The notes: generated from the letters alone by a model not told the origin. 64,000 nucleotides of DNA from Acarospora socialis (GCA_025617375.2 JAMYGW020000010.1:1582135-1646134); one strand, 5' to 3'. Positions 24,420-35,251 are shown, counted from the stretch's first letter. A program made the numbers and translations.

Positions 24420-24760
24420 CTGACTGCTCTGTACATCTTCGGTCAGTACAGCATCCACCAAACCCTGCCACTGAAATAGTCACACTTCGCTGCCGCTTGC
24501 CCAGGAGCAGTAATATGCGGGAAGTCGAAGAGTTTTAGCAGCTGCTTCACCTGTACGTCAAGTAAATTAGCTGAATGTGGCTGCGTCGGTGTGTTGCGCT
24601 TCAATGGCGGCTTGTTTGGGCCATCGAATACAAACACTGGCTGGGCAATTAGGGCAATCACGCGGAGGATGCGATAATACATTGTTCGCAGAGTTGGATA
24701 AAGACCGCCTTGCCCGCCTGTATCTGGAATGGCTATATAGGCCCATCAATTGCTTGTGTG
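24420..24760 (-). pseudogene. XPG/GEN1-type structure-specific nuclease, pseudogene fragment
   Basis: GEN1/Yen1 enzymes cut Holliday junctions in the nucleus. The minus strand carries the end of an XPG N-domain and the start of an I-domain: QAIDGPI, stop, PFQIQAGK, a frame change, GGLYPTLRTMYYRILRVIAL, PVFVFDGPNKPPLKRN, LLKLFDFPHITAPGQA, a second frame change, LVDAVLTEDVQ. Compared with the family, the TAG at plus-strand 24733-24735 replaces a conserved Trp (TGG). Two single-base shifts occur near 24712 and 24470, and the usual acidic GEAEAEC has become GQAAAKC. The N-terminal Met and the C-terminal half were not found. It is a dead copy; whether an intact GEN1-like gene exists elsewhere in the genome cannot be seen. 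Confidence 0.7.
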
Positions 24761-26150
24761 CGGTTGTTGCCAGTTCCTTTATGATGGTTTAGTTGGGAAC
24801 AGCTTGCAGGGTTAAGAGGTAAAATGAGGTCTATGTTGCGAGGACGATAAAAGATGTGAGAACTACCTTCCATTGTCGGGCAAGCAGCGAGGACTTTGAG
24901 ATGTTGCGGGATCGAAAGATTGAAAGCGGTGGATGTTGTAAAGTGGCAAAAGGATGTAAGGTATTACTGCCTCAGTATTTTTATCGTAGCCTCGCTCATA
25001 CGAAGTATTGCCTGTATGAAAGGCAGATGATGACATCGGTTGTGTAATTACTGTTGTGCCTTGGAACTTTCGTCTTGACTTGACTTCTGGATATTTCTTC
25101 TTAGAGAACGTAACCCTCTAGAGCTTGCATCTGTTGGACACATTGTTCCTCTCTTTCTTTCGCCCTCCTAATGAGAAGGTCCGCTACACAGACTGATATA
25201 CTGCACAGGAGACCCGGGGGCACCAACAATTGTGTCTTTGTGGGGCCGACGAACATAGGAATCAGACCTGAGTACTAACTGCTTTCTTTTCCTGGCTGAA
25301 AGGAGATATGTTAGAAGATGACACAACGGACAGCTCGAGAACGGGCGTAAGGACGTTAAGGGACCATGTGAGGCCGAGGGAGTGGTCGTTCGCGTGACGT
25401 GGCCCAATCTCTTCGACATTCAACGACCAAGGAGTCATCTGGGCCTCAGCCCTTTGCATATGTGAAAATGTTCTCGTTGAGTGATTTGTTGGTGGGTTCG
25501 TCTTGCAGAACAAGTGCACCTTCCTCCTCTAAAAGTATATCTGGAACTGGTTACTCTGTTGTTGCACAGCAAATCTGCTGCACTCATGATTGTTCAAGAG
25601 AGATCTTCCTCAAGCCGCGCAGCAAATTGACATCCAATAATATGCTAAGGCAAGAGGCTGGTCCTGCATGAGCTTCCGCCTGAGCGCATTGCTGTATTGA
25701 AGATGAACTTTGAAATCATCACAATTTCTGTGGTCTATATCGCTCTCTTTTGGAGTAACACATGATGAGTTGCTGAGATGTGGAGAAGGTACGGTTGGCG
25801 GTGGCCCTGTAGCGAGATCACCGGTCGTGAGTAATGAGAACCCTTGTGATAAGGCTCTAAAAGTATAACAGAAGGTCGAAATTTGATTCTAGAATGTTCA
25901 ATCGACAAATGTTTTGACTGACTGACATTGAGTATAACCAGTCCGGTCACCTTGCCAAGTCCAGTCACTCTCCGTCATTGTTTCATTTTATCCTCCCACT
26001 TCTTTTTCTCCGCTTATACAACAGCATGGCCCCAGTGTCTTGTGCCCAAATAGTACGTGAATCAACTCCTGTTGTCGTGCCCAAGTAGTAAGTGGCTTGA
26101 TTCCAGATGCATTCAATCTAGTCGTATCAGGCGTGTGAAGAATGACATAG
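24761..26150. other. Gene-free stretch in the relic region
   Basis: No gene, RNA or repeat recognised. It is moderately AT-rich with many stops on both strands. It might contain decayed 3' parts of the helicase remnant to its right, but no motif supports that. Confidence 0.4.
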
Positions 26151-26507
26151 TCATCTGTCCGGCAGAATGTTGACTAGGGTCCGCTTTGCTAAGCACAGTT
26201 GGCTTAGTTGCTTGTGATCTCCAATCATGACAACTGGTGCCGACGCATAGTGTGCAAAGGCAATAACAGCATCTGGTTCAATCATCTTCGCAGCTTCATC
26301 CATGAAGACAACTGCCGGTTTGAATACCGTGAAGAGTTTAGGTGTGCCTGCATTGTTGATGGTGCAGACCACGATAGATGCCATACGTAGTACATGCTCT
26401 CGTAAGCTGGTGAGAAGCTTTTTGAATTGTGTTCGTACCGCCTCAAGATAAGGCTTGCGCTCAGGCTGAATCTGGCTCTTGGGCTTGTTGGTGAACTGTC
26501 TCCTCAT
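26151..26507 (-). pseudogene. UPF1-like superfamily 1 helicase fragment
   Basis: A 118-codon minus-strand frame shows the middle of a UPF1/SEN1-type SF1 helicase: ASIVVCTINNAGTPKLF (motif Ic-like), VVFMDEAAKMIEPDAV with the Walker B DEAA, and VVMIGDHKQLSQ, which matches motif III GDxxQL. Motif I (GxPGTGKT) upstream and motifs IV-VI downstream are missing, and flanking frames are full of stops. Such helicase-like genes are expanded in many moulds. I read it as a relic; no intact copy is in the window. Confidence 0.65.
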
Positions 26508-28621
26508 CTTGTAGGGTGATTTGCTGATCCATTTGTCTTTCTAGAACTCCGCATAGACACTCGTCCCTCGAGTTACCACTGCTGTAAATCTCTCTTGACA
26601 TTGCTGACTGCAATGCGCTCATTTGTCGGCTCAGCTAACTTGTCCAAGATTTTTCAAGGTTCAGGTCTTCCTGATCAATGATGTTTGTTATGAGATATTC
26701 AGGCTCAGTCAGCCAAAACTTCTCATCTTTTCGTGAGGTCTTTTGACATTTTGTGCATATCAACCGATTAATCAGTCATGTAATTATGTCTCGTACCATT
26801 CTGACTGTTCCGCAAGCTTTCATTATGAACGTAAACTTCTCCTATACTGAATTCTTGTTGAGTTTATTCAGTTCACTGCTTGGTCATGCTTGCTCAACGG
26901 TGTCAACATGTTCGTCAAGTTTTTGGACTGAAACTTGCTGCTGGCGGCTCGTTGTAGTCTGGATTGAGAGCCCAACAAAGGATGAGGTGTACACCACCTC
27001 GAAACGATGTTCTTCGGAAAGGCGGTATAATGTAACCTCTGTCAGATCTCTGCAAGCTTCTTTTTGTCTCTGGCTGTTCGAGTGTGAGCGGGTGGTAGAA
27101 TTGACATCCTTTTCGTTAGAGGTCTTCGGTCAACGTCATTCCATATCTGCCATTCATCCTCAATGCCCCGGGTACTCTCAGACACAACACCACAGGGTGG
27201 AAAGTTTGAAGCCCCGCCGTTGTCTTTGGGGGTACAACTTGGGTGGGCAATGTCTGTTCGTTGTTCCTCTTCATCTCACATTCGATGAAGAAACTCTGGA
27301 CAATGAGATCTTGCTCACTGCTTTGATGGAACCCGGTTACTTATCGGGGTTTCTATCTCTTTCCTCGTTGTCGACGATGCGAGTTTCACTCGCAACTTGG
27401 GTTGCTGTTGATCTGCGACGCCACATAGAGCTCGGTTAGAAGCGGCATGTAAAGCACACAGGGTGCGTACATGCTGAACAAGAAGGCAGAGCAAGATCGA
27501 CTCCACCACAAGGTTGGTCATACGTCGTCCAGTGCCTTATTGCCGGCTGGGAGGCGTTGAGCTTGTTCTTGAGCTTTGCCTTGGTGTTCAAGGTGGAAAT
27601 GTGGCGGAGCTATGACCCTGTGCTAATTTGTCTCAGGTCGTGTCGTCGACTTCAAGATTAGGATTGGTAACGCGAAATGTGGAGTGGTTCAATGACCTTA
27701 GGCTGCTGACTGACATCCTTCACCTTGTTGTGAGTATGGTGTGCAGTCAGCCGTAAAGCCCTGTGAAGCAGTCGGTCTCGAGGTTGAAGTGAGGTTTTGT
27801 CACCGCCCAGCCCACGTGTTTCGGAGTGAGGTGGCGTGGTAAAGGGAACCACACAGTGCGAGGACGCCGGCCCAGCCCGGTCCAAACTCAGTCTGGGTAG
27901 ACTTGAACGCCCACGTAGACACCAATGGTGGTTCTTGAGGAGGGTCTTTGTACGTTGAGTGTATGGGAGGTCGTCGTGAAGATTTGGACGTGTTAGCTTG
28001 CGTGGTTGGGTTACCAGATAGAAGAAGTAGGAAGAAGGCGAAGGTCCAGACTCTGCAAGACTACTAGATGTAGTTTATCCTCATGCACTTAGGAAGGAAA
28101 TAGATATTTAAGGTAACGACAGCCCAGGGTAAGCAGAGCCGTGGGCTATAGCCCTCAAGGCGGGTGTTACCCACTCGAGTGGGCTGAATTCCCGGGGCTG
28201 TATATTTAATGTTTTGCGAATGGATGTAAGAAAGATGAGTTTGGTGAGATATGACTTGGTACTTAAAGGCCAATACGACGAAAAAGATGGCTAACACAAT
28301 GGCTAACACTTCACCCATTCACAGATATGAGGCGAGAAGTGAGCATTGGCTTGGCATTCGGAGAAGGTAGGAACAGGCAAGAGAGGGCGGTTAGATATTC
28401 ACAGACAACAGGAACCGGGACGTCAGTGTAGTGACTGAATCGGGTTGAAGTAGCTTCAAACATGATCAGGGAGAGATGAGGATAGCGGACCTCACTACTG
28501 GTAATATGAGCGCAACTGACACGAAGGAAATGGAACTTTATCAATAGGCATGGATCTAGTAGTCTTCCGCAATATCATATCATCTTTATCTCAATGAATC
28601 GTAGTAAGTTCACATTACAAG
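26508..28621. other. Gene-free stretch, 2.1 kb
   Basis: A 228-codon plus-strand frame (26753-27439) is antisense to decayed helicase-like sequence and has no protein-like features. On the minus strand, 28318-28064 begins with an ATG followed by one hydrophobic segment (VLAIVLAIFFVVLAFKY), but nothing supports a gene. No repeats or RNAs seen. Confidence 0.45.
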
Positions 28622-31315
28622 CTATTCCCACTTCTTCCACTCCTGTACAATCCTTGCAATCTCCCCGCTATCACCATACGCCTGAGCTTGCGCATGCCGT
28701 GCCTGTAAGCTTCGTTCCACGTTATATCGCTTTAGCGCATGCTGTTGAAGATATGCCAGGTCGTTGTTCCTCACAGCGTCCTTGAACACGTGCCTCATTC
28801 GTGGTGAATAGAGCTGGCAGCTGACACCGATGGGTCCCATTACCTGCATGCTGCGATTAAACTTGACTGCCAGAGAAGACCCAGCATCAATCTCAGGCCA
28901 CACAACTTCATCGTAGCACTCCTCACAGACTGTAAACTGTGGTAATTGAGGTATGATATGCCACGCCTGGTCAAGGACCATATCGTCCTTGGAACACTCC
29001 CGCGTCAAGGTAGTCTCGCGTACATGGTCCGCAAACCTTCGCATTCTTGGTGACCTTCTTTCGGCATCCGCCTTATTCGCAATAGCATCAAGTCGGTCGA
29101 TATACCCTGCATATCTCTTGCTATCACATCTCAGGTCACAGGCGCGCTGTTCCGTGGGCTTCTGCTTCTGATCGTATCGGAAGACCCCGCGTAGAGAAGG
29201 AAATATGCATTCAACAGCTCTCACGCAATAAGGACAGACATCAAAGTTCGGAATCGGCTTCCCAGTATCTGGATCAGGTAAGCTATACCAAGCCCTGATC
29301 GCTCCCATCTTCCCTGGACATGGCTCTTCGATTATACTCGCAATTGCATATAGAATGTCAAGCTTTTCTCTCTTCTCTCTAAGCGACTTCAACCATGCTA
29401 TCCTAACCCAAGGTGAGCTGAAATTGCACTTGGTCTTCATGCCGGGGGGTTTCAAAGGAGCTCGTGCAAACCACGCTTTGTATATAGATCCAACAACGTT
29501 GTCCATGCATGACGGGCATACGTCAAAGTTCGGTCTCTCAACAAGCATGTACCAATCATTGTAGCCAGAGACAAAAGCCGGTCTCGGACAAGCCGGCAGA
29601 GGAGGTTGTGCGCTAGCAACATCCACAGAGAGTTTCGGTGTAGTCGGTCGCGATCGTGGCGGTACGGAGGGAGGAGGATGGGAGGACCTCGCCATTGGGG
29701 GCATATGATGCTTAGGCTCAACGTAGGAGCTAGATCGTTGGTATGGCTCCCTACTTCTTGGGCGAGACGCTGACTGAAGTGTAGAAAGAGGCGTTGGTGA
29801 TGACGGGCGGCTAGTTGATCGTGCATGCCCGTCCCCAGCGTAAGAGTAAGAGCGTCCAGTGCTAACGGGTGGAGGTGCTTGGACCTCAAGTCGAGGCCCA
29901 GACCTAGGCGTATACTCTCTAATCTCAGGAGAAGGCAGCGGCGAGGAACGTCTTGATCCGTATCCATCCCATCTTGGATCGGGCAGCATGCTCCGATTGG
30001 AAGCAAGGTGAGATAGATGTTGTGTTGGCGGGTGTATTGGTAGTGGTGAGGCTGGCCGTGACGTGGGTCGAGACCTCAGTCCGTTTGGTGGCGTATCGTT
30101 TGAAACTTTCTCCGCTTCTGTCTTTGGACTCCGTGGTGGCGAAGAAAACGGTGAGGTGAGTGGTGAAGATCTGTAAGGCCTGTTCCTCTGCTTCAAGAGG
30201 TTGCTGGTGAAGTACGCATCGATATCAAGGGCTGTTTGCGGTGTCAATCCAGAAGGAGAAGATACTGTAGTCAATGGCGTCCGATTATCGTACGCCGGTA
30301 ATGGTCTGCGAGGTGGCGACATTGTGCGTCGTTTCGGAGACTGAATCTGGTCTTTGACGGGCATACTGGTTTGGCCTCCATGGTAAGAATTAGACGCCCT
30401 GTGTGCAGAGGGTCGAGTTGCCCTTGCGGGACTGGCACGTGCGGAATGCGTTTGGTTATAGGTCTCAAAATCTGATTCGTCCGACGATGTCTCGAGGTCA
30501 GAAGCATGTTTTGATTGCTCCGCTCGGACACGTGATCCAGGGTCAGCCATGGCCGACTGGTGTCTGACTACTGAAGGCCGTGCAGGAGCAGGTCCACAAG
30601 AGCTCTTCCCTCCTTGGTGGGAACGGTTACACTCGTGTGATCTTGACTCGGCAGATTGGCCCCGCTCCGAACGTACTTTGTCTTTATTGCTGGGGCCATT
30701 CTGGTTCCAGGCCGGTGAGTACATAATATCTGGCGACAAGAAGTAATCTCCAGAGTACCGCCCCTTACTAGACGAGGGAGTGTATGCGTATGGCGAAGGA
30801 TCTCTTCTTGAGGAGTCCGCAGGGGTTCGACCCCGTGCATCATCTATATTGGTTTGCAGTGGTGTGATATCCTTCCCGCTCTGGGCGTATGTCTCGCGCG
30901 GTACGGTGAAAGGGCGTTCTGATTCGGAGTCATCATAGGATATAGGTATTCCCGTTCCCTCTTGTGGAATGTAGATATAACGACGGTCATGATTTGTGTC
31001 AAGCGTGTTCGCTGGTGTTCGTGGTCCAAGACTTTCGCTCGATGACTTTGTCCTCACACTGGAGCGTCCACTGGCAAAGTCATGAGCTTGACTCTGAGTT
31101 GATGTTGCAACCTCCAGAATGATTGGTTGTTGATCAACGGCTCCACGGGCGACCGCATCATCGTCCGCCGTTTCTTCGACCCCAGGTTTATCTTCCGAGT
31201 TCAATTCCTTGGCCAAAGCAATTACCTCATCCTCTACACTGGGCGGAGGTGGCCATCGACGTCGAGGAGGTGGTGTTGCTCGCACATTGGAGTGGGTTGG
31301 CTGAGTCCAAGGCAT
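28622..31315 (-). CDS. Large fungal protein with disordered N-terminus and three CxxC modules
   Basis: The gene is an unbroken 897-codon frame from the ATG at 31315 to the TAG at 28622. An open reading continues upstream to 31426 without another ATG, so an upstream exon is possible. Residues 1-575 are Ser/Pro/Arg-rich and low-complexity, like nuclear-matrix or SR-type proteins. The last 320 residues contain three similar modules, each with an aromatic Trp lead, a CxxC and a later lone Cys: WYML...FDVCPSC...C (Cys600/603), WYSL...FDVCPYC...C (Cys694/697) and WHII...FTVCEEC...C (Cys797/800). The pattern suggests repeated zinc-binding folds. The family occurs in moulds but I know no assigned function. 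It is an intact gene with good codon structure. Confidence 0.85.
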   Translation of the reverse strand: MPWTQPTHSNVRATPPPRRRWPPPPSVEDEVIALAKELNSEDKPGVEETADDDAVARGAVDQQPIILEVATSTQSQAHDFASGRSSVRTKSSSESLGPRTPANTLDTNHDRRYIYIPQEGTGIPISYDDSESERPFTVPRETYAQSGKDITPLQTNIDDARGRTPADSSRRDPSPYAYTPSSSKGRYSGDYFLSPDIMYSPAWNQNGPSNKDKVRSERGQSAESRSHECNRSHQGGKSSCGPAPARPSVVRHQSAMADPGSRVRAEQSKHASDLETSSDESDFETYNQTHSARASPARATRPSAHRASNSYHGGQTSMPVKDQIQSPKRRTMSPPRRPLPAYDNRTPLTTVSSPSGLTPQTALDIDAYFTSNLLKQRNRPYRSSPLTSPFSSPPRSPKTEAEKVSNDTPPNGLRSRPTSRPASPLPIHPPTQHLSHLASNRSMLPDPRWDGYGSRRSSPLPSPEIREYTPRSGPRLEVQAPPPVSTGRSYSYAGDGHARSTSRPSSPTPLSTLQSASRPRSREPYQRSSSYVEPKHHMPPMARSSHPPPSVPPRSRPTTPKLSVDVASAQPPLPACPRPAFVSGYNDWYMLVERPNFDVCPSCMDNVVGSIYKAWFARAPLKPPGMKTKCNFSSPWVRIAWLKSLREKREKLDILYAIASIIEEPCPGKMGAIRAWYSLPDPDTGKPIPNFDVCPYCVRAVECIFPSLRGVFRYDQKQKPTEQRACDLRCDSKRYAGYIDRLDAIANKADAERRSPRMRRFADHVRETTLTRECSKDDMVLDQAWHIIPQLPQFTVCEECYDEVVWPEIDAGSSLAVKFNRSMQVMGPIGVSCQLYSPRMRHVFKDAVRNNDLAYLQQHALKRYNVERSLQARHAQAQAYGDSGEIARIVQEWKKWE

Positions 31316-32104
31316 GTGGTAAGACTTTGATCGATGGCCGATGTGATCACTGCTACAACTGTTAGATGTAATCGAGTTCTTACGTCCAAATATTGTCCAA
31401 GGTTGAGGCCTTACTGGTATCGACAAGGGCTACCCCACTCCGCAGATTGAGAAATAGGCCTCGCAGGCTGCTCGCGTTCGTAATAATTCGGTATCATTCC
31501 TTAGAGACCGTACTGTTGCTCCGGTCCACCTTGTTCTAATAGTAGGAAAGAAAGAAAGAAAGAAAATCAAAACGAATAGCACGTTCTTGTGCTACTCATA
31601 TGCCTCTAGATTCAATGAGCTGACAGTACCACATTAAGTGACTTTCGGAGCGGCACGAAAGGTTGCCGCCCCAAAATCCACCTTGACACAACTTCTCCAT
31701 CGGTTGATGCAGAACCTTGCAAAACAGCGGTGTCGAAGCCAATTCACGCTGGCTTGCGGCGTTGCATAGAGATGTAGAGGGAAAGTACTGGATTTTGTGC
31801 GTACGTTTATGCCGTTGGACCTTGGTCGCAAATTGTGGCTTGCATAAGCGTCTGCAAGGGCCGGAAAACTGAGAGTTCTGGTGGGGCATCAACTTCTGGG
31901 GAAGTTGTTGGGAGTCTTCGTTGACGTTCATGAATAATTCTATCCGAGGGGTAAAACCGACTCCGAGTGTCAATGAGTATGGAGAATTGCATAAACCATC
32001 ACCTGGTAATTACCGTTGTATTGCAGAGTATAGGTCAACAAATCATCACTCCGTGCATACCATGCTCCTTCCATCAAAATTCAGTCTGTCATTGAAATTT
32101 CATA
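31316..32104. other. Intergenic, 790 bp
   Basis: Holds the 5' region of the CxxC-module gene and the 3' region of PGA2. It contains a short GAAA run at 31548-31565. A weak 125-codon frame on the minus strand (31973-31596) is not recognisable. Confidence 0.5.
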
Positions 32105-32554
32105 CTATCTTTCTAGAAACTCTTCAATATCCTTGTCCGAATCCGCCTCCGCCTCCTCCGCCTTCAGCTTCTCCTCCGCTTCCAATATCTTCCTGATCAA
32201 TTGCCGCTGTCTCCTCCGCGCGTTCCGGCCCCAGTCCGTTCCCGTACTGCCTCCACCCTCTCCTCCGTCCTCGTCATCGCTATCCTCCGGCACCTGCACT
32301 TGCCCTCTCAAGGAGTTTGGTGACATCGCCGCGGCCGAGCTCATCTCGTCCACGTTGAGCTCCCTTTCGTGGTCCTTCGCTTGAAACTTTCCACCGAGGA
32401 GGATCAGATACGGTCGCAGTAAACAGTAGCCTCCAATCACGATGACGATACGGATGTAGTCTTGCCATGCCAACTTCGTTATCGTTTCCGTGAGGTTGTG
32501 CTGAAGGTTCCCCGCCCAGACATGCATGTTATCCATCAAGGCGGTGGAGGCCAT
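32105..32554 (-). CDS. PGA2: Trafficking protein Pga2 (PGA2 family)
   Basis: Pga2 is a small ER/nuclear-envelope membrane protein needed in yeast for normal processing of Gas1 and alkaline phosphatase, hence for protein trafficking. This intact 149-codon gene without intron starts at the ATG at 32554. It shows the family pattern: a short lumenal or cytosolic lead, one membrane segment with the conserved run WQDYIRIVIVIGGYCLLRPY, then LGGKFQAKDHERE, and an acidic, Glu/Lys-rich coiled tail ending in DKDIEEFLER. It is transcribed away from MHF1, whose ATG is 413 bp off. Length and motif order fit the family; no oddities. Confidence 0.9.
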   Translation of the reverse strand: MASTALMDNMHVWAGNLQHNLTETITKLAWQDYIRIVIVIGGYCLLRPYLILLGGKFQAKDHERELNVDEMSSAAAMSPNSLRGQVQVPEDSDDEDGGEGGGSTGTDWGRNARRRQRQLIRKILEAEEKLKAEEAEADSDKDIEEFLER

Positions 32555-32944
32555 GGCGGCGTTGTAAAGTCACGCTGAGAAAAAACGACGAGTAGTAGTG
32601 ATTGATCCCCACGGATACTGAGCTGCCTGATAGTCCATTAGCATGAAGATCGTGAACTGCTCCTGCGGGGTGCTCAAACCTGTGTGCTGCAATAACGGTC
32701 TACCATACAACTGACGAGATGCCGCACTTGGATGATGTTGTGCAAGAATAAGCTTATAAGTAGAATAGAAGAAAGTTACTCGAGCAATGATGTCGTGATG
32801 GACACAATTGCGACAGAGCATTTCTATATTGTCGACTTCGCTGTCCGGCTGTTGATTGGTCAAGCAGTAGTGCCCTCTTCTGGTCAAGCGTGTCGGGTTA
32901 TTCCGCACGTCTCATGAGGCCCAAAGGTATGAGGTACGTTACCC

Positions 32945-32956
32945 TACCTTAAGGTA
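32945..32956. promoter_or_regulatory. Palindrome TACCTTAAGGTA (copy 1)
   Basis: Perfect 12-bp palindrome 11 bases before the MHF1 start codon, in the shared PGA2-MHF1 promoter region. Identical copies lie at 37187 and 63139. A role as a factor-binding site is inferred from recurrence only. Confidence 0.45.
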
Positions 32957-32967
32957 TCGAGGGCATT

Positions 32968-33479
32968 ATGGCGAGCCAAAACGATGAAGCTGTGCAGGAA
33001 GTAAGACCTCGGCGCTCAACCAATGCCAATGACCATGGGACTGATAAATTATCACCAGCGCCTCAAGTCAGCTCTTTGGTTCTCGATCGGCAAGATAGTC
33101 GATGAGGAAACCCTCAAGCTCGGCGCCAATGCTACGCCTCAATTCATCGGCGCACTTACGGAGATGGTATGGGCTCAGATAGGTATTTAGCTTCAATGAT
33201 TCATGCTTTGAGATCTTGCGCGGTAGCACAATCTGATAATCTTATAGAGACCGTCAGTCAAGATCTTCAGAGCTTTGCAAAGTATGTCCGCTTCCTCCGT
33301 TAGTGGATGCACGGCATGTCAACATAGGTAGGCATGCTGGGCGTCATACGATATCAACGGACGACGTGTTACTCCTTACAAGGAGGAACGAGGGGCTCGA
33401 GACTGTGATTAGGAGTTTTCTCGATCAAACGCAAGCGGGCAAGAGCAAGGGAAATGGTAGACGAAGCCGTGCGGCATGA
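32968..33479 (+). CDS. MHF1: MHF1 / CENP-S histone-fold protein
   Basis: MHF1 (CENP-S) pairs with MHF2 (CENP-X). The complex binds branched DNA with the FANCM/Mph1 helicase and also sits at kinetochores. Four small exons, 32968-33000, 33059-33182, 33248-33281 and 33332-33479, join in phase to 112 residues. The histone fold is clear: RLKSALWFSIGKIVDEETLK (helix 1), TPQFIGALTEMVWAQIETVS (helix 2), KHAGRHTISTDDVLLLTRRN (loop and helix 3), then a basic tail. The first exon adds only MASQNDEAVQE. No exon exceeds 150 nt, so the gene is easily missed by simple frame searches. The introns are 50-65 nt. Confidence 0.92.
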
Positions 33480-33703
33480 TCAAGGATTGAAATGTACAAT
33501 CGCTTACATTCCAGAAAATCCTAAAGGTTAAAGCTAATGCCAGGTTTATGATGGTAATATTCTTCTGATTCTTTGATGACAATGATTAATATTTTATCGT
33601 TAGATACACCGAAAGAGAATAACCCAAGCTCCCGCTAATACACGATGCTCCATTCTCGTCGATGATTACACTGAGTGATGGTTCAATTGCGTACCAACAA
33701 CGC

Positions 33704-34694
33704 TCAGAAGTTGCTATGGCTGTGATGAGTTGTGCCATATCCACCAGTAGCATAACCATCGTTGGCGCCTATCGCGGCTGGCATGTGAGTGTGGCCGCCT
33801 TCAGGCTCGATGTGAGGGTACCCTGGGCGATGGACGGGCGCTGCGGGAGCCGGATCATAGATGACAGGGACAGTAGGCTCGGCGTGCTTAGGCTTGTTGG
33901 TAAGTCCGACACCGGCGTCATGGTTAGCCATGGTCGACCCGGTCATTGCCGTATCATGCGATGGTCGGACCGTGTTATTGTTGTGGTGATGGTGCTTCTC
34001 AACGATAGCCGGGGCAGTGCCGACAGTGCCGAGCTCTGCCGCGTCTGCGTCCATGTCATGTGCCTTCTGTCGTTTCCAGAAAGGTCCCTTGGCCTCGCCG
34101 GATGTGTAGTCATTCGACGGGGATGGACCATAGCGCTTTTGACGCTGGTGATACCTCCCGAGCAAATACTGCACGATTGCCGAGATGAGGAATAGCACCC
34201 TGCACGGCGCGTTAGTATCATGATGAGGGGAGAATGTGATCAAGGACTTACGCGTTTGCGATAGCAACAGCAAAGATAGCCTTCTCCAATTTGCAAATGC
34301 GGTTGAGGTGGTTGCCCCCGACACCAAGACCAGAAGCCATACCGTTACCAAGCGGCGTCAAGACACGACCACTGCAGCTGTGAGCTCCATCGCGGGCAAG
34401 GACGGCAACGGCGATGAAGGCACCGCAGAAGGCTAGATCAAGAAGGATGCCGAGGAAAGCGAAGAACATAACTCCTCCCAAGAAGAAGGTGAGGATAACG
34501 GCGAGGAAGGTATAGATGACCGCCGCTCCGGCTATGCCCTCGACGGCCCGGATCCATGTCGGTACATAGAGCTTGTTCCTGTGGATGACACCGATGTAGT
34601 AGGCGAAGGTCCCAAGCACAAAGAGGGAGATGAGAAGCTCTAGTGCTCGGATAAGGGACGAGTTCGACTTGAGAAGAGCGCCGCCGAGCTTCAT
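33704..34694 (-). CDS. Four-helix membrane protein (MARVEL-like) with His-rich tail
   Basis: Two exons (34694-34252, 34199-33704; 52-nt intron) give 312 residues. Four hydrophobic helices occupy the first half: LELLISLFVLGTFAYYIGV, then AGAAVIYTFLAVILTFFLGG, FLGILLDLAFCGAFIAVAVL, and IANAVLFLISAIVQYLLG, with the intron inside the last. The arrangement and the short loops resemble fungal MARVEL-domain proteins of the plasma membrane or eisosome. The second half is a hydrophilic cytosolic tail with HHHHNNN and many Pro/His. No function can be assigned beyond membrane organisation. Start at the ATG at 34694; nothing broken. Confidence 0.85.
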
Positions 34695-35251
34695 GGCTGC
34701 TATTAGAAGTAATCGAGCTTGAAAGGAGGGGGGAGAGTAGGACGAGGAATTAATGTAACTGATGAAGAGGATGTGAGATAGAGAAGAAAAAGGAAGAGAA
34801 GAAGTGAAGAGAGATGCTGAAGCGGCCTATATGTCTTCCACTAGAGTTGTTGACGTTTATTATTGCATCATACATGGATCCCGATGCAGAACCTTGGAAG
34901 TTGGTGTATTGAACTGATCTGCCAACAATTTGGTTGGCAACCAATGAGAGATCACCAGACATCCAAATTGCCGTGCGCCGCGGCCGATCCGTCATGATTC
35001 AACGCCCTGTGGCGGTGCAAAAAAGCTCGAGCCAAGACCTAGATGCAACGAACACGCAACCATGACGATGATTTTCGATCGATTTCTTCGCGTTGCCCAC
35101 CCCCGGGATCTTGTTTCTGGTCCAGATTAAAGTTTTAGAGTTTTCGACCTAATTTCAATTTAATCCAATGATTCCAATTTCACCGCCACAGCAGCCAGCC
35201 AAGCTACTAGGTAGGTACCTTATGATCAAGCTATGAGCACAGCCACAGAGG
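34695..35251. other. Intergenic, 560 bp
   Basis: Promoter side of the membrane-protein gene and 3' flank of the dehydrogenase. Contains CTAGGTAGGTACCTTA at about 35208-35223, a variant of the recurrent palindrome. No gene seen. Confidence 0.5.

Noticed and set aside
26753-27439. 228-codon plus-strand frame
   Set aside because: Low-complexity, no domain, lies over decayed helicase-like sequence on the other strand.
31340-31426. A 34-nt intron near the start of the CxxC-module gene
   Set aside because: Too short for a fungal intron, and the frame is open through it; the ATG at 31315 is kept as start.
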